DNA of 36,732 nucleotides, from positions 1-36,732 of the forward strand of contig CALFSX010000180.1 of NCBI GenBank assembly GCA_937916515.1. Reading direction: 5' to 3'. Made by a program: the position numbers and the translations under genes. The DNA is from an uncultured Planctomycetaceae bacterium (lineage in GTDB: Bacteria > Planctomycetota > Planctomycetia > Planctomycetales > Planctomycetaceae). Positions 17,005 through 25,165 of the stretch are shown piece by piece; the stretch's first letter is position 1, and every line of letters starts with the position of its first letter. The notes below the pieces were generated by a model. It saw only the letters and a program-made list of their open reading frames with translations. It was not told the origin of the DNA and did no database searches.

Positions 17005-18588
17005 ATGTCACCACCAACGATTCTTGTTATCGACGACAGCGCTACAATTCGAAAAATGGTTGACAGTCACTTAAGCCAGGAAGGCTATCGAGTTGTGTTG
17101 GCACCCAATGGCGAGTTGGGTATTTCGATGGCGGCTGAGATTCGGCCGGACCTGATTTTGCTGGATCATCAGTTGCCGGGCACAACTGGAATTGAAGTTT
17201 GCAAAAAGATTATTCAAATCCCGGAATGTCAAAACATCCCGTTTGTGGTTTCTTCGACGCTAAGAAAGCAGGCTTACGTTGAGTACATGGATGTTCCGAA
17301 CGTGGTCGATTCTTTGCCAAAGCCGTTCAAGCCCGAACTGCTGAAAATGACAGTCGCCAATGCTTTGGAAACGGGGGCCATGGTCATCGCTTCTCAGGCG
17401 AACGGGACGGCGGTTCCTGAAGTTGTCGGCGAAACAGACCAGCCAGCCTTATCCGGCGACTTCCGCTGGCTGGGACTACGCGAAGTGATCGACTTTCTGA
17501 ACAATGGCCGAAAAGACGGGATGCTTGAAGTTGAAACGGAGAAAAACCGCGTCTGCTTTTTCCTAAGCGATGGACGCATTCAGGGCGTGGTTTCAGCGTC
17601 TTATGATCCAGCTGACGTTGCCGCACAATTGCCGGAAGCGATGAAAGAGCTGTCTCCTTTGCTGCAGTTTACCATGAGCAGCGGTACGTCAACTCGAGTT
17701 GAAGGGCTGATGGAACTGATGGACAAAAAAGTGCTGGACCCCCGAATGTTGAAGACGTTGCTGCGACAGCAGGCAGCCGTGTTGACTCGATATTGTTTCC
17801 TGAATAACCCGGTAAACTTTAGTTTTCTTCCCCAGCGAACGCCTCCTTCACTGTTTCGCAAAGCCGCTATCGATTGCTGCCTGTCTGCCATATTGATTGA
17901 CGGAGCGGTTGGTGCTTCAACCACCGATGAACCGGCAACCGACATGGGCTGGGTGCGCAACAGCCTGCGCGGCCAGAACCTTGATCGGTCTGGTCTTTCG
18001 GCATCGCACATTCAATTGCTTGCCTGTGTTGATTCGACACCGAAAAGTGCGGCAGAGCTTGCAGCCAAAACAGGTTTGTCTCGTTCCGAAGTGGTCGCCG
18101 TGTTGGAAGGTTTACTGCTTTCCGACTGGGTCGAAAACAAAGCTCTGGCTGAAACTCAAACCATGGTGGTGTACGAAACGGACGCCGACGGAGCAAATGT
18201 GATGCGAGCCGTTATCGAAGATTCCAGCTGCCATTGGACGGGAAATGTTGTTCGCGACGAATTCAGTTTTCAGCTGTTGCTGAAACGGAAATCTCCAGAC
18301 GTGGTCTTTGTTGCGGTTGGCGGTGAACACGAACTTGATCTTCCGCCAAAGTTGAAATCCAGCACGTTGCTGGATGGCAATCAAGCGGTGATTCTTGTTG
18401 CAGCCGACGAAGCGGAAGAATGTCGGTTGGCTGAATCATTGCGGTCGCTGCCGTTATTAAGGCGACCTTTCAATCGAGCTGATGTTTTGTCGGTTTTGCA
18501 AAACGCGTCTCGCCTGGATGTCGCACCGCCAGCAGTTAAAGACGTGGTGTTGGCTGAATGCACGGCTGTTTTGGGAGCAAATTCATGA
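17005..18588 (+). CDS. response regulator with DUF4388, winged-helix and degenerate second receiver
   Basis: Residues 1-120 are a complete receiver: acidic pair Asp10-Asp11, phospho-acceptor Asp54 in LLDHQLPG, Ser84 and Lys106 (SLPKPFKP). Residues ~149-260 form a DUF4388/PATAN-type domain (LSGDFRWLGLREVIDFLNNG and VCFFLSDGRIQGV), found in signalling proteins of gliding and multicellular bacteria. Around 335-385 is a winged-helix-like segment (SAAELAAKTGLSRSEVVAVL). The last ~130 residues look like a receiver that has lost its phosphorylation site: PDVVFVAVGGEHE replaces the usual DxxMPxxxG block, though LLRRPFN keeps the end of the fold. It is the likely phosphate target of the neighbouring CheA. 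Gap from cheA is 51 bases; it overlaps the next gene by four bases. Confidence 0.88.
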   Translation: MSPPTILVIDDSATIRKMVDSHLSQEGYRVVLAPNGELGISMAAEIRPDLILLDHQLPGTTGIEVCKKIIQIPECQNIPFVVSSTLRKQAYVEYMDVPNVVDSLPKPFKPELLKMTVANALETGAMVIASQANGTAVPEVVGETDQPALSGDFRWLGLREVIDFLNNGRKDGMLEVETEKNRVCFFLSDGRIQGVVSASYDPADVAAQLPEAMKELSPLLQFTMSSGTSTRVEGLMELMDKKVLDPRMLKTLLRQQAAVLTRYCFLNNPVNFSFLPQRTPPSLFRKAAIDCCLSAILIDGAVGASTTDEPATDMGWVRNSLRGQNLDRSGLSASHIQLLACVDSTPKSAAELAAKTGLSRSEVVAVLEGLLLSDWVENKALAETQTMVVYETDADGANVMRAVIEDSSCHWTGNVVRDEFSFQLLLKRKSPDVVFVAVGGEHELDLPPKLKSSTLLDGNQAVILVAADEAEECRLAESLRSLPLLRRPFNRADVLSVLQNASRLDVAPPAVKDVVLAECTAVLGANS

Positions 18589-19973
18589 GTGTCAGTTCAT
18601 TCCAGGCAGGTGCAGCGCTGTCCAGCGATGTTGTTGCTGAGCTTACAATTGTCAATCCGCCTTTTTGTGATTCCAGTAGAGCATTACTCGCTGGGCAGCG
18701 ACTGGTGATTGGTTCGGACCCCGGCGCAGACATTCGCCTGATTGACGACGAAGTGGCCGCCGCTCATTGCGTTCTAACCGGGGAATCCGGTTGCGTTGTG
18801 GTGAAAGACTGCTTCAGTCAGGCTGGCACGTTTGTAGACAGGGTTAGAATTCGTGAAGTCAAGTTGACGGCTGATGCATACATTCAGATCGGTGCCGCTG
18901 TGATTTCCGTACGAGTCAACCGTCCCCCGTCGACTGCCTTGTTGCAGCAAACTCCTAGAACTGCAGAACCACCTGCGGCGGTTGATGTGCCTGACAGTTT
19001 GCCAGACGAATCGCTCGAAAGGGAATCTCCATTTCAGGCCATCGATGCGATGCAGGCGAAGCTCGATGATGCTTATGCGGAAATCGAAGTGCTGCAAAAT
19101 CGTCTTGCAGCAGTTGCCGCGTCTTCAGCCAGCACGACGACCGCGTCCAGCGAATTTGGCAATGATCCGTTTCAGGAAGAAATGATCGAACTGTTGCGTG
19201 CCGAAGTGATGGAACTGCAGGCGGCATTGGAAGAACGGCAACTTCTAACCGAACCTGCATCGAGTCCGGAGAACGTTGATTCAGACGATGATCACTATTT
19301 GGCTGCAGCAGATGCCGACAGGTTGGTGACGCGGCTGGAGCAATTGTTGCAGGAACTGGAAAAGAAAGACGGCCAGGTGGCAACGCTTACCGATTTGCTG
19401 GCAGCGACTGAAGAAGCCAGCCGAGCGGTACAGGACGAGAAACGGAATCTGAATTTGTGGCTGGAAGACATTGAAGCTCGTTTCGGGGACCGTGAAAAAG
19501 ACTGGCAGTCGCAACGTGAAAAGCTGCAGCAACGTCTGGATGAAGCGACCGCAGAACGCGACCTCGCTGCCATGGCGGTAACCACAGATTCATCCAGCGC
19601 AAAACTTGAAGCCGCTCAAACGTTAATGGCAGGTCTGCGAGCAACCGTGGAAACTCAACGGCAGCAGCTTGCAGAATCGCAACGAACAATTGCTCAATTG
19701 CGAAGCGAAAGTTCAAGCCAACGGCCACATGCTTCGCGCGAAGACCTGGTTCGACTTTCCGAAGAACGAGCTGAGATCGCTCGCCAGAGACAGGAACTGG
19801 AAGCACTGCGAGCTCAGGAACGACAGTCTGGTGCGACGGAAACAAATCTTAAACTGAAGGCACTTCGCCAGCACCTGAATGAAATTCACGAACAGGAAGC
19901 GGCTGAACGTGAAGAGAAGAAACTTAGTAGTCGGATTGCCAGATTGTGGAGCCGGCTGGAGGGCCGATCATGA
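18585..19973 (+). CDS. degenerate FHA-domain protein with long coiled coil
   Basis: The start ATG 18585 overlaps the previous TGA (ATGA). The 462-residue protein has an N-terminal FHA-like domain (residues ~20-110): AGQRLVIGSDPGADIRLIDD, AAAHCVL, VVVKDCFSQAGTFVDRVRI. The usual phosphothreonine-contacting Arg (GR) and Ser (SxxH) are replaced by Ser and Ala, so classical phosphopeptide binding is doubtful. From ~residue 150 to the end it is predicted coiled coil, very rich in Glu, Gln, Arg and Leu heptads. There is no membrane segment. This architecture suggests a cytoplasmic scaffold or polar landmark. It overlaps the last gene of the operon by four bases. Confidence 0.82.
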   Translation: MSVSSFQAGAALSSDVVAELTIVNPPFCDSSRALLAGQRLVIGSDPGADIRLIDDEVAAAHCVLTGESGCVVVKDCFSQAGTFVDRVRIREVKLTADAYIQIGAAVISVRVNRPPSTALLQQTPRTAEPPAAVDVPDSLPDESLERESPFQAIDAMQAKLDDAYAEIEVLQNRLAAVAASSASTTTASSEFGNDPFQEEMIELLRAEVMELQAALEERQLLTEPASSPENVDSDDDHYLAAADADRLVTRLEQLLQELEKKDGQVATLTDLLAATEEASRAVQDEKRNLNLWLEDIEARFGDREKDWQSQREKLQQRLDEATAERDLAAMAVTTDSSSAKLEAAQTLMAGLRATVETQRQQLAESQRTIAQLRSESSSQRPHASREDLVRLSEERAEIARQRQELEALRAQERQSGATETNLKLKALRQHLNEIHEQEAAEREEKKLSSRIARLWSRLEGRS

Positions 19974-20905
19974 ACGGAACGCCCGTTGCCTCGTTTGCTA
20001 ATTCCGGTACGTCTGCCAAAACGCAGCAGGAACTGCTGGATCTGGCCCGTCACCTGGATCGCTTCGGTCGCAATGCCGAACTGTTCTTGACGCAACAGTT
20101 TGAACAGTTGGAACGCGCACTCGAAGAATTCGAGCGCGAAAAGGCAGCGTGGCGACGGCAGGTTCGGCGAGAAACCGATTTACTGAATCGACAGGCTGAC
20201 AGCGTACGGCGAATGCGTGAACAAAAAGAATCAGGCAAAGAGCGGCTTCCCACACCAGCAGAACTGAAAGAACAAAAGCGAGTGCAGGATGCTAAAGCCG
20301 CTGCCGGAAAAAGCGGCGAATTGCCTATTCGAATGCTGCTACAACCCGGGAAGGCCAGCCTGATGCAGGTTGGTTTGCTGATGTTCGAAATTTCAAAACT
20401 GAATCGTGATATGGGTGGTCGCGGACTTCATTTTGACGTGGCGGATGTTCGCATGCCGAAGAAACGATTACTGGCGCGAAACGGCGGGCCTGAAGCGGGT
20501 GGAGAAATTCTGGAACTAACGGGAGCCTCTCGCCTGCCTTTGCGAGGCCGTGGTACTCATGTTGAACTGGATGTTGACGTGACAGAGCGAATTGCCTGTT
20601 GGATCGCGTTTAAGTCTCAGCTGGTACTGTCTTCGCTGACCAGTGGCGAACTATCCACGTCTTTTCAAAAGGGAAATTCCGTCAAGCGTGATGCGGAGCT
20701 TCATTCCGTAATCGGCGATGCTGTTCGCCGGGCCGATGATGCCGCCAGGCAGGAACTGCAACATGGAAGCTGCGCCAGTGGCGTCTTGTTTGCAAACAGC
20801 CCAATCGATGCCGGACAGCAGCAACTTGAAAGATTGGAAGGCTGTGCCGCCCGTCTGTTCCAGGATTGCGGCCTGCGATTGCATATTGAGCTGAAAACTG
20901 CGTGA
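19970..20905 (+). CDS. unknown 311-residue coiled-coil protein, last gene of the chemosensory operon
   Basis: ATG 19970 overlaps the previous stop by four bases. Residues ~25-110 are strongly charged and probably coiled coil (FEQLERALEEFEREKAAWRR). Residues ~120-310 form a compact, probably mixed alpha/beta domain starting near GELPIRMLLQPGKASLMQVG, with PLRGRGTHVELDVDVTERIA and HIELKTA at the end. I recognise no family, signal peptide or membrane helix. Its place after the FHA/coiled-coil gene suggests that the two form a complex and act as output or localisation factors of the pathway; that is inference. Confidence 0.8.
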   Translation: MNGTPVASFANSGTSAKTQQELLDLARHLDRFGRNAELFLTQQFEQLERALEEFEREKAAWRRQVRRETDLLNRQADSVRRMREQKESGKERLPTPAELKEQKRVQDAKAAAGKSGELPIRMLLQPGKASLMQVGLLMFEISKLNRDMGGRGLHFDVADVRMPKKRLLARNGGPEAGGEILELTGASRLPLRGRGTHVELDVDVTERIACWIAFKSQLVLSSLTSGELSTSFQKGNSVKRDAELHSVIGDAVRRADDAARQELQHGSCASGVLFANSPIDAGQQQLERLEGCAARLFQDCGLRLHIELKTA

Positions 20906-21050
20906 GAAATCTGCAGCAGAGCATGGTGAGAACTCTTTCGGCTGCTGAAAAGATCATTGCGATTCTGTTACAAGTTGGGTAATGTCATGGTCCCGCCACG
21001 CGACTTGCATCCTGTCGTTCGCCAGACAAACTCCCACCTTGAACAGTCTT

Positions 21051-23420
21051 ATGTTGTCACTGCACCGTCTCACCAGCCGATCGCTGACACATGCGTTAGC
21101 CGTGTGTGTTTTTCTTAATGCAGCGTTGCCACTTGCGGCACAGGATGTGAACGATTCAGCGAAGCTTGAATTCTTCGAAACTCGAATTCGGCCGGTCCTG
21201 GTGCAACACTGTTATGAGTGCCATGCAGCGGATTCAAAAATTTTGCGAGGCGGTTTGCAGCTCGACAGCAAGGCTGCAACGCTTCAGGGTGGCGACAGTG
21301 GTCCTTCGGTCGTGCCAGGCAACCTTGATGACAGCCTGTTGCTGTCCGCGATCAAACATGAATCCTGGGAGATGCCGCCTAAGTCGAAACTGCCCGATAA
21401 CGTCATAGCCGATTTCGAAACATGGATTCGCGATGGTGCGGTGGATCCTCGTGAAGAAGTTCGACCTGCTAAGTTGCCGCCGGTCGACTACGAAGCCGCA
21501 CAATCTCACTGGGCGTTTCAGAAGATCTCAGATCCATTGCCGCCACAGGTTCAAACGACGAACTGGCCTGCTTCGCCGATTGACCAGTTTGTGTTGTCGA
21601 AGCTGGAACATGCCAACATGCAACCAGCAGCGGCGGCCGACAAGCGAACGCTGATTCGTCGAGCGACGTTTGATCTCATCGGACTGCCTCCGACCACCGA
21701 CGAAGTCAACGCCTTTCTTGAGGACGAATCTTCTGAAGCCTTTGAACGCGTCGTCGACCGGCTGCTCGCATCGCCTCATTATGGCGAACGCTGGGGCCGA
21801 CACTGGCTCGATCTGGTTCGTTATGCCACCAGCAACGGAGCCGATGAAAATCATCAGTTGCCCAACGCGTGGCGATATCGCGACTGGGTTGTGCGAATGA
21901 TCAATCAGGATCTGCCTCTGGATCAGTTCATCGTGCAACAACTGGCGGGCGACCTGCTGCCTATTCCGGCGGACGAACAACAAGCCGGCGATCTGTTGAC
22001 GGCCACCGGCATGCTTGTGATTGGTCCCAAGATGCTGGCTGAGCAAGACAAAGACAAAATGATGATCGATATCGTGGACGAACAAATCGACACGGTCAGC
22101 CGCACGATGCTTGGTCTGACCATTGGCTGTGCTCGCTGCCACGACCATAAGTTCGATCCGATCGCCGCGAAAGATTACTACTCACTGGCCGGCATCTTCT
22201 ACAGCACGAAAACGATGGCTGACCGCGCATTCGTGTCGAAGTGGATGGAGCGGCCATTGCCGTCAGAAGCCATAACGGCGCAGCGAACTGAGCATCAGAA
22301 GAAGATCGATGCCGCCAAGTCGGAATTGGCGCAGATGCAGCCCGAAAACGAAGAGGCGATCAAGCAGAAAAAGGCGGCCATCGAACAACTGGAAAAGGAT
22401 ATTCCCCAATTTGATCATGTGATGGCCACGGAGGAAGGCGAAATCCACAATCTGCCGATTCATCTTCGAGGCAATCATTTGAAACCGGGGCCGGACAAGA
22501 TCGATCGCGGTATGCCCGCGATTCTGACTCGCGTCTTGCCAGCCCCCGTAATCGCCCCGGAAGAAAGCGGTCGCCTGCAACTGGCCCAGTGGCTTGTGTC
22601 GAAGGACAATCCATTGACCGCGCGAGTTATGGCGAATCGCATCTGGATGTGGCACTTCGGAAAACCGTTGATGCGAAGTCCGTCTAATTGGGGACTCAAG
22701 GCTGAACGGCCAACTCATCCGGAACTGCTCGACTGGTTGGCTCAGGAGCTGATGCGAAACGGCTGGTCGCTGAAAGCCATGCATCGCACGATCATGTTGT
22801 CATCGACGTGGCAGATGAGCAGTCATGCTCGCAGTGACTATGCCGATCATGATCCGGAGAACATGCTGCTGTGGCGACAGAATCGGCGGCGTCTGGAAGC
22901 AGAACCTGTGAGGGATTCCGTGCTGTTTGTTGGCGGCGGGCTGGATCTGACCATCGGTGGTTCTGTGGGCGATGTGAATGCGAATCGACGAGCTCTATAC
23001 CTGCCTGTCAACCGCGCGGCGTTGTATGAAATGTTTTCCACGTTTGATTATGTGGAAACGGCCAACCATATCGAACAACGTCCCACAACAACCGTCCCCA
23101 ATCAGGCGCTGTACCTGATGAACAACTCCGCGATACACGAACAATCTCGACGACTGATTGAACAGCTTCCGACAAGCGATCCCACTGTGCCGCTGGGGGA
23201 TGTGCCGCTGGATGATGTGGGCGCCGTTGTGTCAGATCTGTTCGAACGACTTTATGCCCGCAAGCCAAATGACGATGAAGTCGGTCGATCGATTGAGTTC
23301 CTGAAGCAGACTGAAGCGGCTTTGCTGGACGTGACCGATCTGCGTGAACGTCGTCTTCAGGCCTGGGCCGCGTTGTGTCGAACGTTGATCGCGGGGAATG
23401 AGTTTATCTATGTGGAGTAG
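21051..23420 (+). CDS. secreted planctomycete cytochrome-C/DUF1549/DUF1553 protein
   Basis: ATG 21051 begins a signal peptide (MLSLHRLTSRSLTHALAVCV...PLAAQ); an earlier in-frame ATG at 20982 would only add an unlikely leader. The 789-residue protein has a PSCyt1 region with CYECH (Cys54-His58) and the phrase GGDSGPSVVPGNLDDSLLL, a DUF1549 region (RRATFDLIGLPPT, HYGERWGRHWLDLVRYATSN), a second heme-like motif CARCHDHKFDPI near residue 360, and a complete DUF1553 region (ARVMANRIWMWHFGKPLM, RRRLEAEPVRDSVLFVGG). It is the usual partner of the DUF1501 gene that follows 113 bases downstream. Exported, probably envelope-associated; the biochemical role of the pair is not established. Confidence 0.93.
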   Translation: MLSLHRLTSRSLTHALAVCVFLNAALPLAAQDVNDSAKLEFFETRIRPVLVQHCYECHAADSKILRGGLQLDSKAATLQGGDSGPSVVPGNLDDSLLLSAIKHESWEMPPKSKLPDNVIADFETWIRDGAVDPREEVRPAKLPPVDYEAAQSHWAFQKISDPLPPQVQTTNWPASPIDQFVLSKLEHANMQPAAAADKRTLIRRATFDLIGLPPTTDEVNAFLEDESSEAFERVVDRLLASPHYGERWGRHWLDLVRYATSNGADENHQLPNAWRYRDWVVRMINQDLPLDQFIVQQLAGDLLPIPADEQQAGDLLTATGMLVIGPKMLAEQDKDKMMIDIVDEQIDTVSRTMLGLTIGCARCHDHKFDPIAAKDYYSLAGIFYSTKTMADRAFVSKWMERPLPSEAITAQRTEHQKKIDAAKSELAQMQPENEEAIKQKKAAIEQLEKDIPQFDHVMATEEGEIHNLPIHLRGNHLKPGPDKIDRGMPAILTRVLPAPVIAPEESGRLQLAQWLVSKDNPLTARVMANRIWMWHFGKPLMRSPSNWGLKAERPTHPELLDWLAQELMRNGWSLKAMHRTIMLSSTWQMSSHARSDYADHDPENMLLWRQNRRRLEAEPVRDSVLFVGGGLDLTIGGSVGDVNANRRALYLPVNRAALYEMFSTFDYVETANHIEQRPTTTVPNQALYLMNNSAIHEQSRRLIEQLPTSDPTVPLGDVPLDDVGAVVSDLFERLYARKPNDDEVGRSIEFLKQTEAALLDVTDLRERRLQAWAALCRTLIAGNEFIYVE

Positions 23421-23424
23421 ATGA

Positions 23425-23497
23425 GTAGGGGGTGACCAGCGAAGCGCAGGCACACCAGCGGTGGCGGTGGGCCGGCGCTTTGCTGGTCACACCCTAC
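23425..23497. repeat. large imperfect inverted repeat (hairpin)
   Basis: Arms of 23 bases (23425-23447 and 23475-23497) pair at 21 of 23 positions around a 27-base loop that itself contains short CACC/GGTG complementarity. It lies just after the DUF1553 stop and before the DUF1501 gene on the same strand. No U-run follows, so it is more like a REP-type element or an mRNA-stabilising or attenuating hairpin than a standard terminator. Confidence 0.7.
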
Positions 23498-23533
23498 GGA
23501 AATGGTCCTACTGAATGAAACGAAGACATCGTC

Positions 23534-24955
23534 ATGATCAATACACCATTCAACCGACGTCAAATGCTTCACAACTGCGGTGCTGGCTTCGGTTCGCTCG
23601 CGTTGAATGAATTGCTGATGCGAACAGCGTCGGCCGATCAATCAGGCGTCGCCGCTCCCAATCCACTGCTCGGCCATCCCGGACATTTTCCGGCGCGGGC
23701 CAAGCGAGTCATCTTTCTCTTCATGCACGGCGGTCCGTCGCACGTCGACACATTCGACTACAAGCCGGAACTCGAACGGCTCGATGGCAAACCGCTGCCC
23801 ATTGAAAAGCCGCGAATCCAGTTTGCTCAAACCGGCAATCTGTTGCGCAGTCCGTGGAAGTTTCGACAGTACGGCCAATGCGGCGCGTGGGCCAGCGACC
23901 TGTTTCCGCATGTCGGACAATGTGCAGACGACATCACGTTCATCAAATCCATCCATGGCTCCAACGAAGCTCACGGCGGCGCGCTGCTGAAGATGAACAC
24001 GGGCTCGGACACGTTTGTTCGACCCAGCATGGGCGCGTGGATCAGTTACGGTCTGGGCACAGAAAACGAAAGTCTGCCGAGCTTCGTCACGATCAATCCG
24101 ACGCTTGGTCACGGAGGCGTTCGTAACTTCGGATCAGCGTTTCTGCCGCCCATTCATCAGGCGACTCGCATCGCAACATCTCGTGCTGACGGCAAGACAA
24201 AGGCGCAGATTCAGAATCTGACGCACGCGCAGTCGAAACGCGATGTTCAACAACTGCAGCTTGGACTTCTGAAAGATCTCAATCGACTGCAACAGGGTTC
24301 CGAACCAACGGCCGTCGTCGATTCAGAACTTAACGCGAGGATTGATTCGTTTGAACTGGCTTTTCGTATGCAGACTGAAGCGCCGGAGATCTTCGACTTA
24401 TCCGGCGAAACAGAGGCGACTCAAAAACTGTACGGCATTGACGAAGAACCCACCAGCAACTTTGGAACGCAATGTCTGCTGGCTCGACGATTGTCTGAAT
24501 CCGGCGTGCGATTCGTGCAGGTGTCTCATGCGTACTGGGATCAGCATTCGGATCTGAAGAAAGAGCACTCTCGATTGGCGAAGGAAGTCGACAAGCCCAT
24601 CGCGGGACTGTTGCGGGATCTGAAACAACAAGGACTTCTGGAAGATACTCTGTTGATGTGGGGCGCTGAGTTTGGTCGAACGCCCACGGCTCAAGGCAAA
24701 AACGGTCGCGATCACAATCCACATGCGTTCACGTATTGGATGGCGGGCGGCGGCGTGAAGGCCGGTTTCAGTTATGGCGAATCGGACGACTTCGGTTTTT
24801 ATGCAGCTCGCGATAAGGTGCATGTCCACGACCTGCACGCGACTATCCTTCATTTGCTGGGCCTCGACCACGAACGCCTCACGTTCCACTACGGCGGCCG
24901 CGACTTTCGGTTAACCGATGTCGAAGGCCACGTGGTGGATCAGATCTTTGCGTGA
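23534..24955 (+). CDS. DUF1501 sulfatase-fold protein with Tat-type signal
   Basis: A 473-residue protein starting with FNRRQMLHNCGAGFGSLAL, a twin-arginine signal characteristic of the family. Alkaline-phosphatase/sulfatase-fold features are HGGPSHVDTFDYKPEL, GPSM-like WISYGLGTENESLPSFV, and the late metal-site block WGAEFGRTPTAQGKNGRDHN followed by HAFTYWMAGGGVKAG and HDLHATILHLLGLDHERLTF. DUF1501 genes almost always travel with DUF1549/DUF1553 genes in planctomycetes, as here. The enzyme activity has not been established for the family; hydrolysis of sulfate or phosphate esters is the fold-based guess. Confidence 0.93.
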   Translation: MINTPFNRRQMLHNCGAGFGSLALNELLMRTASADQSGVAAPNPLLGHPGHFPARAKRVIFLFMHGGPSHVDTFDYKPELERLDGKPLPIEKPRIQFAQTGNLLRSPWKFRQYGQCGAWASDLFPHVGQCADDITFIKSIHGSNEAHGGALLKMNTGSDTFVRPSMGAWISYGLGTENESLPSFVTINPTLGHGGVRNFGSAFLPPIHQATRIATSRADGKTKAQIQNLTHAQSKRDVQQLQLGLLKDLNRLQQGSEPTAVVDSELNARIDSFELAFRMQTEAPEIFDLSGETEATQKLYGIDEEPTSNFGTQCLLARRLSESGVRFVQVSHAYWDQHSDLKKEHSRLAKEVDKPIAGLLRDLKQQGLLEDTLLMWGAEFGRTPTAQGKNGRDHNPHAFTYWMAGGGVKAGFSYGESDDFGFYAARDKVHVHDLHATILHLLGLDHERLTFHYGGRDFRLTDVEGHVVDQIFA

Positions 24956-25020
24956 GGACGTTGTGTTAGACGGCGACTTGTTGGTGGTGACGCAAACCGC
25001 TTTTCTGTTGTAGAAGTTGT

Positions 25021-25069
25021 GCCGGTTCCTACCGGCCGAAATAATCTCACATGGCCGGTGGGAACCGGC
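25021..25069. repeat. GC-rich inverted repeat between convergent genes
   Basis: Arms 25021-25037 and 25053-25069 pair over 17 bases with one G-T wobble; each arm also contains its own GGCCGGT/ACCGGCC-type symmetry, so alternative foldings are possible. It lies between the convergent DUF1501 and dienelactone hydrolase genes, where it could act as a bidirectional terminator or be a REP-like element. There is no clear U tract. Confidence 0.7.
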
Positions 25070-25165
25070 CCTACTTGGTTAGCAGGTTTTGGCTGAGCGG
25101 CTGTCGTTGTTGATTCACCGAATCTTTGACGCAGCATTTGCCGATCACTTCTTCCGTCGTCTTGG

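Noticed and set aside
20914-20947. Possible terminator after the chemosensory operon (CAGCAG pairing with CTGCTG)
   Set aside because: Only six pairs, a 22-base loop and no U tract.
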